A DNA stretch of 64,000 nucleotides from Deltaproteobacteria bacterium (GTDB taxonomy: Bacteria; Myxococcota_A; UBA796; UBA2385), in the NCBI GenBank assembly GCA_016792625.1, contig JAEUKK010000160.1, forward strand, positions 20,653 through 84,652. The letters run 5' to 3'. Positions 19,742-27,391 of the stretch are shown here, in pieces. Each line of letters opens with the position of its first letter. Within the stretch, counting starts at the first letter, position 1. Both the position numbers and the translations under genes were made by a program. The notes beneath the pieces are model-generated. The model searched no databases. It was not told the origin of the DNA and was given only the letters and a program-made list of their open reading frames with translations.

Positions 19742-19956
19742 GGGGACCTCCGCCGAAGACTGCAGCACAAAATGGAGCCCGACCATCACCGATCCGCACC
19801 CGGCGCAGGCTCTCAGCGAGGGGGCCCAGAGCGGTCGCGGCGCGCGGAGCCGTCCACACCGGCACGCGCCGCGCCCTCCCACCGCCGCCGCGCCGACGGG
19901 GCCCGACCCGCGCCGGGGCCAGACCGCAAGGCGCGGGCGGGGTGGGCAAGGCGGGG

Positions 19957-20334
19957 TGCTCCGTCGCCGCCTCGCGGACAGCGACGGCCTGCGGGAGCTG
20001 CTCCGTCGCCGCCTTGTGGACAGCGACGGCCTGCGGGAGCTGCTCCGGCACCGCCTTGCGGACCGCGAGGTCCCGCCAAAGCTGCTCCGGCGCCGCCTTG
20101 CCGGCAGCGAGGGCCTGACGGAGCTGCTCCGGCGCCGCCTTGCCGGCAGCGAGGGCCCGCCGGAGCTGCTCCGGCGCCGCCTTGCCGGCAGCGAGGGCCC
20201 GCCGGAGCTGCTCCGGCGCTGCCTTGCCGGCAGCAAGGGCCTGAAGGAGGTGCTCCGGCGCCGTCTTGCCGGCAGCGACGGCCCGCCGGAGCTGCTCGGT
20301 CACCGCCTTGTGAAGAGCGAGGGCACAGCAGCGC
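19957..20334. repeat. Tandem array II, 42-bp period, nine units
   Basis: TGCTCC (TGCTCG in the last) recurs at 19957, 19999, 20041, 20083, 20125, 20167, 20209, 20251 and 20293, exactly 42 bp apart. Central units contain CCTTGCCGGCAGCGAGG, a 6-bp hairpin (one G-U pair) with loop CGGCA; another has CTTGCGGACCGCGAG. On the minus strand the constant half reads AGCAGCTCCGTCAGGCC, close to AGCAGCTCCTTCAGCC of array IV. It separates the 218-aa gene from the divergent RecF-like ATPase. The remaining sequence at 19742-19956 and 20335-20392 holds nothing recognisable. Confidence 0.9.
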
Positions 20335-20392
20335 CGCCCGCCCGCACCACCCCAAGGCCCCGACCGACGCCGCGCACGCGCCGGCGCGGGTC

Positions 20393-20400
20393 GGTTAGCC
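20393..20400 (+). promoter_or_regulatory. GGTTAGCC box of the RecF-like ATPase
   Basis: GGTTAGCC lies 44 bp before the ATG at 20445. The same box is found 21 bp before 26015, 23 bp before 36637, and as GTTAGCCT 19 bp before the minus-strand start at 36186. It probably acts as a -10 element or regulator site shared by these ATPase operons. Confidence 0.55.
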
Positions 20401-20444
20401 CCGCCCGGTGGAGCACGCCGCACAGACCCACCAGGAGCGCCGCG

Positions 20445-21842
20445 ATGTTGACCCGACTTCAAGTGCGCGGCTTCAAGAACCTGCTCGCCGTCGACGTCCG
20501 CTTCGGCCCCTTCACCTGCGTGCTCGGGGCCAACGGCGTCGGCAAGTCCAACCTCTTCGACGCGATCCGCTTCTTGTCGGCCCTGGCCAAGCTGAGCTTG
20601 GCCGAGGCGGCGGCGAGCGTCCGGGGCGCCGACGGCCGCCTGGGTGATGTGCGCGGCTTGTTCAGCCACGACGGGCAGCGCAACGCAGACGAGATGACCT
20701 TCATCGCAGAGATGGTCGTGCCCGCATCGGGGCAGGACGAGCTGGGCGCCGAGGCCAAGGCGACCATGACCTTCTTGCGCTACACGGTCCGCCTGCGGCC
20801 CCGCGCCGCGGGCTCAGCGCTCGGGCCCTTAGAGCTGGTGGAAGAGTCGCTGGTGCACATCAACAAGTCCGACGCGAAAGACGCGCTCGGCTTCCCCCAC
20901 GCGCCCGCTTGGCGTGACTCGGTCATCCTCGGCCGGCGGACCGTCCCATATATTGAGACCGAGGGTGAGGGTGAGCAGCGCCTCGTGTGGACCCGGGCCG
21001 ACAGCGGCGGCGGCGGCAGCCCGCGCAAGGCCCTCGCTGCGGCGATGCCACGCACCGTGCTGTCGACCGCCGCCTACGCCGCCGACCACCCGACCTTGGT
21101 GCTCGCGCGCCAAGAGATGATGGGCTGGACCCAGCTGCAGCTCGAGCCGACCGCGCTGCGTGCCCCCGACCCCTTCCATGCCCCCGCCCAAGTGGGGGCC
21201 GACGGCGCGCACCTGCCCTCGGCGCTGCTCGCCCAAGCCCGGGCGGCCGAGCGGGCGGCGCCGGGCGGCGCCGACGATGTCTACGCCGCCCTGGCGAACC
21301 GCCTCGCCGGCCTCTACGAAGACGTGGCGTCGCTGCGGGTCGACGTCGACGAGCGCAGAGAGCTGCACACCATCGTCCTGACCGACCTGCGCGGGGCCGA
21401 GCATCGGGCGAGCGCGCTGTCCGACGGCACGCTGCGGTTCTTGGCCCTCGCCATCCTTGAGGCCAGCCCGGCCAGCCTGCCCCTCATCTGCCTCGAAGAG
21501 CCAGAGAACGGCATCCACCCTGACCGGATCGAGGTGATCCTCGGCCTGCTGCAAGACATCGCGGTCGACGTCCACAGACCCACCGGCCCCGACAACCCGA
21601 TGCGGCAGGTGATCATCAACACCCACGCCCCCGCGGTCGCACAGCGGGTCCCCCAAGACAGCTTGGTCATCGCCGAGGCCGAGCAGCGGCTGCGCGGCGC
21701 GGCACGGACGCGCGCCCTCCGCCTGCAGGGCCTACCGCAGACCTGGCGGGCACCCCAAGGTGGGGCGCCGCTCCACCCGGTTCTGGCCTACCTTCAGCCA
21801 CCGCCCCAACAGCGCGGGGGGCTATGGGAACGGCTCCCTTGA
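20445..21842 (+). CDS. RecF/AAA_21-type ATPase, putative defence ATPase
   Basis: 465 residues. Walker A GANGVGKSN is at residues 28-36, the ABC-type signature is LSDGTLRFLALAIL, Walker B is LICLEEPENGIHP, and the H-loop region is IINTHAPAVAQRV. This is the RecF-like SMC/ABC ATPase architecture shared with OLD, RloA and similar defence ATPases, with a long inserted middle domain. No nuclease partner is adjacent, whereas other ATPases of this type here have one. The TGA at 21840-21842 is followed by 41 more in-frame codons with coding character. The gene has a GGTTAGCC box and tandem array II upstream. Confidence 0.8.
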   Translation: MLTRLQVRGFKNLLAVDVRFGPFTCVLGANGVGKSNLFDAIRFLSALAKLSLAEAAASVRGADGRLGDVRGLFSHDGQRNADEMTFIAEMVVPASGQDELGAEAKATMTFLRYTVRLRPRAAGSALGPLELVEESLVHINKSDAKDALGFPHAPAWRDSVILGRRTVPYIETEGEGEQRLVWTRADSGGGGSPRKALAAAMPRTVLSTAAYAADHPTLVLARQEMMGWTQLQLEPTALRAPDPFHAPAQVGADGAHLPSALLAQARAAERAAPGGADDVYAALANRLAGLYEDVASLRVDVDERRELHTIVLTDLRGAEHRASALSDGTLRFLALAILEASPASLPLICLEEPENGIHPDRIEVILGLLQDIAVDVHRPTGPDNPMRQVIINTHAPAVAQRVPQDSLVIAEAEQRLRGAARTRALRLQGLPQTWRAPQGGAPLHPVLAYLQPPPQQRGGLWERLP

Positions 21843-21968
21843 TCGGAGCCTGTTCCCAACCGGGCATGGCTGCCCCTGCGCGCGCTGCCCGCCTTCCGCC
21901 GGCTTGAGCAGGACACCCGCGCCGCCCTCATCGGCTTGGGCGCACAGCTGCAGCCAGACGCCCCCTAA
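21843..21968 (+). other. In-frame continuation after the ATPase stop codon
   Basis: The frame continues after the TGA for 41 codons to a TAA at 21966-21968, including the plausible stretch LPAFRRLEQDTRAALIGLG. It may be a C-terminal tail lost by a nonsense change, a read-through tail, or chance in GC-rich DNA. Confidence 0.4.
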
Positions 21969-21995
21969 GGCCGGGGCGCCCCGACCCTCTCTCCC

Positions 21996-23084
21996 CTACC
22001 GCCCCGCCCCGCAGTCCCCCTCCTCGACGGCGCCGGTGACCGCCGCCGGCTGCCCGTCATAGGCCCAGGTCTGGGCGCAGACCCCGTTCCAGCTCGCCTT
22101 GTCGTAGTCGGGGATGGTGTAGCCCTCACCACCCTCGTCAAAGTCAAAGAGCAAGAAGTTGTCGGCGTCGTAGCGGGTCGCCCCGAGCACCATGTGGGGG
22201 AACTGCTCGGTCTCGCGCAGGTCGATCCAGCGGTGGGTATGCCCGGCGAGGAACAGACGCATGGCCTCGTGCCGACTCAGCACCGCGCGCAGGTCGGGCG
22301 TGGGGCCGGTGGGGTCTTCGCCGGCCTTGGTCACCAACATCATGTAATGGGCCATGACCACGCTCGGCTCGCCGGCGGCCAGCTCGCCGTCCAGCCAGGC
22401 GAGCTGCTCACGCCCATACGAGGCCAGATCGGTGTCGCACATGGGGCTGGCCGGGTCCCAGGTCGGGCCGAGCTGGCTGTTGGCGAGCAGAAAGCGCCAG
22501 CCCTTGTGGCGCACCACGCCGGTCGGCGCGCCCTCCATCACGTCCTCGAACACCGCGTGGGCCAGCTCGCGCGGCTTGTCGGTGGGCCGGGTGTCGCAGT
22601 GCACCTCGTAGTCGTGGTTGCCCCAGACCAGATGCACGGGCATGTTGAGCCCGTCGAGCAGCTGCCGCGCCCGGCTGTAGCCGGTCTCGACAGACCCATA
22701 CTCTTCGACCGTGTCGAGCACGAGGGTGTCGTGCACCACGTCGCCGAGCACAAAAACCAGCTCGGGCGGCGGCTCGACCGCGTTGATCGCCGCGACCACC
22801 GCGGCGAGGCGCTCGGGGGTCTTCATGATGCTCTCGTTGTCGATGCCCTCGCTCTCGGAACAACAGACATACTCGGGCCCGATGACGTGGGTGTCGGCGA
22901 CCATGGCCACGCGAAAGGTGCCCGGCTCTTGGGGCACCACGCGGGCGCCGCTGTCCATGGTGTCGGCCGCGCCGCCGCCGCCGGTCTTGGGCTCGGCGCA
23001 GCCCGCCCAGACGGCGAGGGCCCCCGCCGCGACACCCCAGGCCGACCCACGGTTGAACCCCTGTGCTGTGTCGACGCGCCGCAT
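21996..23084 (-). CDS. Metallophosphoesterase lipoprotein
   Basis: 362 residues from ATG at 23084 after GGAGGTGAGG. Lipobox VWAGC lies near residue 29, so it is a lipoprotein. Calcineurin-like metallophosphoesterase motifs appear in order: MVADTH (DxH), LGDVVHD (GD), WGNHDYE (GNHD), MAHY and AGHTHRW (GHxH), which supply the two-metal site. A cysteine pair in VCCSES is near the start of the domain. The substrate is not predictable. The gene is convergent with the RecF-like ATPase and divergent from the GNAT gene, with a family A repeat in the intergenic space. It looks like a normal housekeeping/secreted enzyme rather than part of the island. Confidence 0.85.
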   Translation of the reverse strand: MRRVDTAQGFNRGSAWGVAAGALAVWAGCAEPKTGGGGAADTMDSGARVVPQEPGTFRVAMVADTHVIGPEYVCCSESEGIDNESIMKTPERLAAVVAAINAVEPPPELVFVLGDVVHDTLVLDTVEEYGSVETGYSRARQLLDGLNMPVHLVWGNHDYEVHCDTRPTDKPRELAHAVFEDVMEGAPTGVVRHKGWRFLLANSQLGPTWDPASPMCDTDLASYGREQLAWLDGELAAGEPSVVMAHYMMLVTKAGEDPTGPTPDLRAVLSRHEAMRLFLAGHTHRWIDLRETEQFPHMVLGATRYDADNFLLFDFDEGGEGYTIPDYDKASWNGVCAQTWAYDGQPAAVTGAVEEGDCGAGR

Positions 23085-23193
23085 CCTCACCTCCGCGGGG
23101 TGTGTAGCCACGGCGGGGGGCGGCCTGGGGGCGGGTCGGTGACGTCGACGGGGCGGCCCGGGGGCGCGCAGCGCCGGTCGATCCCCAGCAGCA

Positions 23194-23308
23194 GGGCGCC
23201 CCGGCGGCTGCGCCGCCGGCGGCCCTCGGGCTGGGCGCGCCGCTGCGCGGCTTGGTCGCTGCGCGACCGGCTGCGCCGCCCGCCCGCCGGCCTGGCGCCG
23301 CGAGGCGG
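23194..23308 (+). repeat. Intergenic repeat family A, copy 3
   Basis: GGGCGCCCCGGCGGCTGCGC to GCGCCGCGAGGCGG; nearly identical to copy 2 at 12508. It fills most of the 308-bp divergent spacer between the phosphoesterase and the GNAT gene, with no other feature seen. Confidence 0.8.
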
Positions 23309-23392
23309 CCCGCCCGCGGGCTATCTCGTCAGACAACCACGGCGGCCGCCCGCGCCCACCGCCCGCTGCCCCCGCTCCGCCGCCGAGGCCCC

Positions 23393-23947
23393 ATGCGTCC
23401 CCCGCGCCCCGCCCGCCCCGATGAGGCCCCCGCCCTCGCCGCCCTGGCCGAAGAGACCTTCCGCGCCACCTTCGGCGCCGCCAACACCCGCGCAGACCTC
23501 GATCTGCACTGCGCCCGCGCCTATGGGCCCGCCCAACAGGCCGCCGAGCTGGCCGACCCCGCGCTGCTGACCCTGGTGGTCACCGAGGGCGAGGCCCTGG
23601 TCGCCTATGCCCAGCTGCGCCTCGGGGCCGCCGCGCCGGCCTGTGTGCGCGGCGCGCGCCCGGCCGAGCTCTGTCGGCTCTATGCCCTGCCCTCGCTGCA
23701 CGGCCGCGGCGCCGGCCCCGCTCTGCTCACCGCCGGGCTGACCGCCGCCGCGGCGCGGGGCGCGGGCGTGGTCTGGCTCGGCGTCTGGGAGCACAACCCC
23801 CGCGCCCGCCACTTCTACGCCCGCGCGGGCTTCGTCGAGGTCGGCGCCCACACCTTCTGGTTGGGCACAGACCCCCAGCGTGACCTCATCCTGCAGCGGC
23901 CGGCGCCGGCCGAAGAGACCCCGAGTGACCCAAAGCACCCCGCCTGA
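23393..23947 (+). CDS. GNAT-family N-acetyltransferase
   Basis: 184 residues beginning MRPPRPARPDEAPALAALAE. The acetyl-CoA-binding motif A is visible as LCRLYALPSLHGRGAGPALL (R/Q-x-x-G-x-G/A type) and motif B as WEHNPRARHFYARAGFVEVG. Length and order fit the GNAT fold. The substrate is unknown; candidates are an amine metabolite, a peptide or an antibiotic. The last codons and the stop (PA*) lie within the first bases of a family B repeat, meaning the repeat supplies the stop codon. Confidence 0.85.
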   Translation: MRPPRPARPDEAPALAALAEETFRATFGAANTRADLDLHCARAYGPAQQAAELADPALLTLVVTEGEALVAYAQLRLGAAAPACVRGARPAELCRLYALPSLHGRGAGPALLTAGLTAAAARGAGVVWLGVWEHNPRARHFYARAGFVEVGAHTFWLGTDPQRDLILQRPAPAEETPSDPKHPA

Positions 23948-24118
23948 GGCACCCAGAGGGCGGCGCAGCCGGCCGGGCCCCGCCCGGCGGAGGGGGCCCG
24001 CCGCGGACCTTGGCCGCGGCGGACCGGCCCCCGAACCCCGGCGGGGGCCGACCCGGAGCGCAGCGGAGGGGCAGGCCCAGCCGCTCGTCTTTGGTCGGGC
24101 CTATATCAGCGGCGCTCG
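23938..24118 (+). repeat. Intergenic repeat family B, copy 1
   Basis: Starts CCCGCCTGAGG and includes the hairpin CCGCCGCGG-ACCTTGG-CCGCGGCGG (9-bp stem) and a second dyad CCCCCG...CGGGGG. It is shared with copies at 29668, 38494 and 40901. Copies 1 and 2 also share the extension AGCCGCTCGTCT and onward. It probably forms strong RNA hairpins at the 3' end of the GNAT gene. Confidence 0.8.
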
Positions 24119-24187
24119 GTGACCGTCGCGCGCCCGGCGGGGAGGAGCCGGTCAGCTCCACCCCTTCCCCGCCGAGGGCCGCTGCGC

Positions 24188-24216
24188 TTGACGCGCCCAC
24201 CCTCTACCACTAAACA
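24188..24216 (+). promoter_or_regulatory. Promoter of the MFS gene
   Basis: TTGACG, a 17-bp spacer and TAAACA make the best sigma-70-type promoter in the island. It would give a leader of about 185 nt before the GTG at 24406. The rest of 24119-24405 shows no gene. Confidence 0.5.
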
Positions 24217-24405
24217 CCCGTCCCACGCACAGCTCCACCCCCGAGAGGCCCCCTTGCCCACCCGCTCCCCTGCCCTGCCCCCGCCGGGCCCCGCGGCGGC
24301 ACCTCGGCCCGCCGGGGCCTCCCCAGCAGCGCGGCAGCGACGGGCCCCGGGCTCTCACCCCGACCGGGGCGGTCACGCCCCGCGCCGCTCCACGGCCGCC
24401 GCGCG

Positions 24406-25646
24406 GTGCCCGTGAGCGCCGTCGACCTGCGCGCGCGCGCGATGCAGCTCGGCCTGCTCGTGCTCCTCAGCGCCCTGGCGGGCGCGCTGGTCGGGATGGA
24501 CCGCCCCTTGCTCGGCGGCCTGCGCGCGCTCCACATCGGTCAGCAGGTCAACACGCCCGCGCTCGGGTTCCTGGCGGTCCTGGGCCTGTGCACCGCGCTC
24601 AGCGCCTACGCCGCCGGTCGGGGGGCTGACCGATGGGGGCGGCGCCCGGTGCTCATCGCGGGGGGGTGATGGTCGCGCCCCTGCCCTTCCTGCTCATGGG
24701 AGTGTCGAGCTGGGGCTGGTTCCACGCGGCCAACGTGATGCTGGGCCTGAGTCACGGCCTCATCGGGTCCGCCACCCTGATCTGGATGATCGACCTCGCT
24801 GGCCCGGCGCGGCGCGGCTGGGCGGCGGGGCTCCACGGGGCCGCCGGCGCGGGGGCCATGGCCCTCTCGGCCCACGTCATCCGCGGCATGGTCGCCGGGC
24901 AATGCCTGCGCCCCAACACGCCGCTGGCCGTGGGCGTCGGCTATGTGCTGCTGGGCGCTGTGCTCGTGGCGACCCTCTCGCGCCAGCCCGGCCCCATCGC
25001 CGCGCCGGCGCCCGCCGCCGCCGAGGGCCCGCTCGACCGACAGGGCGCCGGCCAGCGCTCCGCCGACACGAGCGGGCGCCAGCCTGCGCTCGGCGCGCTC
25101 GACCTCGCTGGCTTCGTCCACAAGTCCATCGACGGCATGGCCTGGGGCCTGCTGTCGCGGGCGGTTCTGTCCGACGGCCTCGACCGCGCGACCGTCGGCG
25201 CCCTCTTGGTCGTTTACCCCGTTACGGCCGGGCTGGGTCAGCTGCTCGGCGGCGCGCTGTCGGACCGGGTGGGCCGTCGCCCCCTTATCCTGGGGGGTAT
25301 GGTGGCGCAGGCGCTGGCCATCGTCGGGGTGGCCGCGGCAGACGCCCCCTGGGCCCACGCCGCCGCCGCCGCCCTGCTCGGCCTCGGCGCCGCCGCCCTC
25401 AGCCCCGCGCTGCTCGCCGCAGTCAGCGACCTCGCGGCGCCCGCGCGGCGGGCCTCGGCCATCGGCGCCCACCGCCTGTGGCGAGAGCTGGGTTTTGTGG
25501 CCGGCGCGGTGCTCGCCGTCCTTTCGGCCGAGGCGGTGGGGACGTCGGCCACGCTGTTGGTCGGCGGGGGGATCGCCTTGGGCGGCGGGCTGTGGGTGGG
25601 TGTGCGCGTGTGGGGATGGGGCGGCGGAGGTGCTGATCTGGGGTGA
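24406..25646 (+). pseudogene. MFS transporter with a single-base frameshift
   Basis: The first frame (24406-24669, GTG start) encodes two membrane segments and the MFS motif A, GRGADRWGRRPVLIAGG, then stops. The protein resumes in another frame from about 24667 (VMVAPLPFLLMGVSSWGWF) to 25646, with further membrane segments and a second motif, GGALSDRVGRRPLILGG, expected at the start of the second half. Adding one G to the GGGGGGG run at 24660-24666 restores a continuous protein of about 413 residues in the drug/metabolite efflux size range. The break is therefore a poly-G deletion: real, phase-variable, or a sequencing error. It has its own promoter. Confidence 0.8.
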
Positions 25647-25654
25647 ACGGCGGG

Positions 25655-25925
25655 GCGGACGGGCTCCTCCGGCCTGTGGGGCGAGGCCGGCGCCCTGGAT
25701 CAGCTGCTCCTCCGCCCTGTCCGACCGGCCCGACGCGCCGGATCACCTGCTCCTCCGGCCTGTCCGACCGGCCGGACGCGCTGGATCACCTGCTCCTCCG
25801 CCCTGTCGGGATGACCGGACGCGCCGGATCAGCTGCTCCTCCGCCCCGTCGGGCGGGCCGGACGCCCTCGATCAGCTGCTCCTCCGGCCTGTGGGGCAGG
25901 CCCCACGCGCTCGATCATCGGCTCC
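25655..25925 (+). repeat. Tandem array III, 43-bp period
   Basis: GATC recurs at 25698, 25741, 25784, 25827, 25870 and 25913, exactly 43 bp apart, with a degenerate first unit at 25655. Units start GATCAGCTGCTCCTCCGCC and continue into a 16-nt dyad of form GT...AC. The best are GTGGGGCAGGCCCCAC (7-bp stem) and GTCCGACCGGCCGGAC (5-bp stem). It lies between the MFS gene and the GGTTAGCC box of the STAND/NACHT operon; the DNA between 25926 and 25985 holds nothing recognisable. Confidence 0.92.
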
Positions 25926-25985
25926 GCTGCAGCCAGCGCACCTGGGCCCCCCGCGCGCGTCTGCGCCGCGCCCCCCGCATCGCAC

Positions 25986-25993
25986 GGTTAGCC
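25986..25993 (+). promoter_or_regulatory. GGTTAGCC box of the STAND/NACHT operon
   Basis: CACGGTTAGCCGG lies 21 bp before the ATG at 26015; it matches the boxes at 20393, 36606 and 36206 (minus strand). Confidence 0.55.
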
Positions 25994-26014
25994 GGGCCGC
26001 AAGAGAGGACCTCG

Positions 26015-27391
26015 ATGTACGACCGCGACGCAATCAAGCGCTTCACCAAGGCCTTCCACCCCTTCCGCGACCTGACCGTCGATGAGATAAGGACGCTCGC
26101 GGTCCACCGTGTCGATGACCAGCGGGACCGGATCCTCTTCGCGCTCCAATCCGCGGCCGACCCTGGCTCGGTGCGGCTGCTGCTCGCCGGGCCCCGCGGT
26201 GTGGGCAAGTCGCAGACGCTCCGGTCGATCGCCTCGGCCTTGAGCGTGGTGCCGCCGACGGGGGCGCCCAGCGACGCCTTCGTGCCGGTGGTGATCGACA
26301 TCGGCGCCGAGCTGCCCAAGCAGTGCACCACGGCGGCTTGGCTGCCCCGGCTGCTCGCGGCGGTGCGGGCCATGCGGATCGAGTGGGGCGAGCCGGTCAA
26401 CCTCGCCGAGCCGGCGAGCGTCGGAGCGTTTGGTCTGCGCGGCTGGTTCTCGAAGCTGGTGACCGCGCTGCCCAAGGCGGGGGTGATGCTCACCCTGGTC
26501 GAGCTGGGACTGCGGGCCGCCGCGCCGGACGATCCCGCCCTTGAAGCGGCGGCGGCCACCACAAAGCGCGCCCGCGAGGCGCTTGACCAGATCGGTGAAG
26601 CCGGCCGCGTCGCCGCGGCGCACGCGCCAGCGCCGCCTGAGCTGCGGCTGCTCATCGACGACCTCGCCACCGAGGTCCAGGCCCTGTCCACGGCCGCGGG
26701 CCGGCCCGTCGCCCTGCTGCTCGACGGCCTCGACAAGCGACCGACCGCCGAGGCGGTCTTTGAGGCGCTGAGCGACGTGGACCTGCTCACCGTGCTGCCC
26801 TGCGCCCTCGTGCTGACCGGCCCCACGGCGCTGACCGTCGACCAGCGGTTCGGGGCGCAGCTGGTCCCGGGGGCCATGCGGTCCTACCTGCTGCCCGTGA
26901 TGCATGTGGTGGCCCGTGACGGCACCATCGACCCCGTGGGCGCTCAGGCGATGGTTGAGCTGTTCCGGCGCCGGTGGGACGGCGCGCAGCTCGGGCCCTG
27001 CCCTTTTGGCGACGAGGCGCTCTGCGCGCTCGCCCGCTGGTCGAGCGGCCTGCCGCGGACCTTCTTGGAGCTGGTCAACGAGACCTACCGTGTCGTCGCG
27101 ATGCGCCACGCCGCCGAGGTCACCGACGCTGATATCGAAGAAGCGGTGCGCCAGAGCCGCCACCCCCTTGAGGCCACCCTCAACGCGGCGACCGCGAGGA
27201 CCCTAACCGAGGCCCTCAGGACGGGGGTGGTGCCCACCGGCGAGGTCCACGCCGACCTGTTGATGAACAACCTGCTCATCACACGCCTCAACGGCGCGAC
27301 CTGGTGCCGCCCCAACGAGCTGCTCATCCCGCTGCTCGAAGAGCTCGCGCGACGGACCGCTCCGACCGACCCCGGGGCCCGGCAGCCATGA
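26015..27391 (+). CDS. STAND-type P-loop ATPase, first gene of a two-gene immune-type operon
   Basis: 458 residues starting MYDRDAIKRFTKAF, with an AGAGAGGA ribosome site. Walker A GPRGVGKSQ is at residues 59-67 and a Walker B-like ALLLDGLDKR at about 233-242; the region after it (ALVLTGPTALTVDQR) looks like the arginine-sensor part of a AAA/STAND NTPase. No effector, membrane or repeat domain is evident. Its stop overlaps the start of the NACHT gene by four bases (ATGA), so both are made together. The likely role is a partner or regulator of the NACHT protein in a phage-sensing system; that is inference from context. No named system was matched. Confidence 0.75.
   Translation: MYDRDAIKRFTKAFHPFRDLTVDEIRTLAVHRVDDQRDRILFALQSAADPGSVRLLLAGPRGVGKSQTLRSIASALSVVPPTGAPSDAFVPVVIDIGAELPKQCTTAAWLPRLLAAVRAMRIEWGEPVNLAEPASVGAFGLRGWFSKLVTALPKAGVMLTLVELGLRAAAPDDPALEAAAATTKRAREALDQIGEAGRVAAAHAPAPPELRLLIDDLATEVQALSTAAGRPVALLLDGLDKRPTAEAVFEALSDVDLLTVLPCALVLTGPTALTVDQRFGAQLVPGAMRSYLLPVMHVVARDGTIDPVGAQAMVELFRRRWDGAQLGPCPFGDEALCALARWSSGLPRTFLELVNETYRVVAMRHAAEVTDADIEEAVRQSRHPLEATLNAATARTLTEALRTGVVPTGEVHADLLMNNLLITRLNGATWCRPNELLIPLLEELARRTAPTDPGARQP

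Noticed and set aside
19957..20334. Coding interpretation of array II as 14-aa repeats (LAAGKAAPEQLRRA) on the minus strand
   Set aside because: 42 bp keeps a frame open, but the 43-bp sister arrays cannot encode a simple repeat, and the frame starts inside the opposite-strand ATPase gene. Ribosome sites place gene starts outside the arrays.
21840..21842. Selenocysteine or programmed read-through at the ATPase TGA
   Set aside because: No selenocysteine insertion-like hairpin follows, and position near the C-terminus does not match a catalytic residue.
25643..26014. N-terminal extension of the ATPases through the upstream arrays (frames stay open at 25643 and 36061)
   Set aside because: Extensions would translate a 43-bp repeat in three phases into Pro/Arg/Ser-rich text. 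The ATG codons after GGTTAGCC have ribosome sites and produce proper domain starts.
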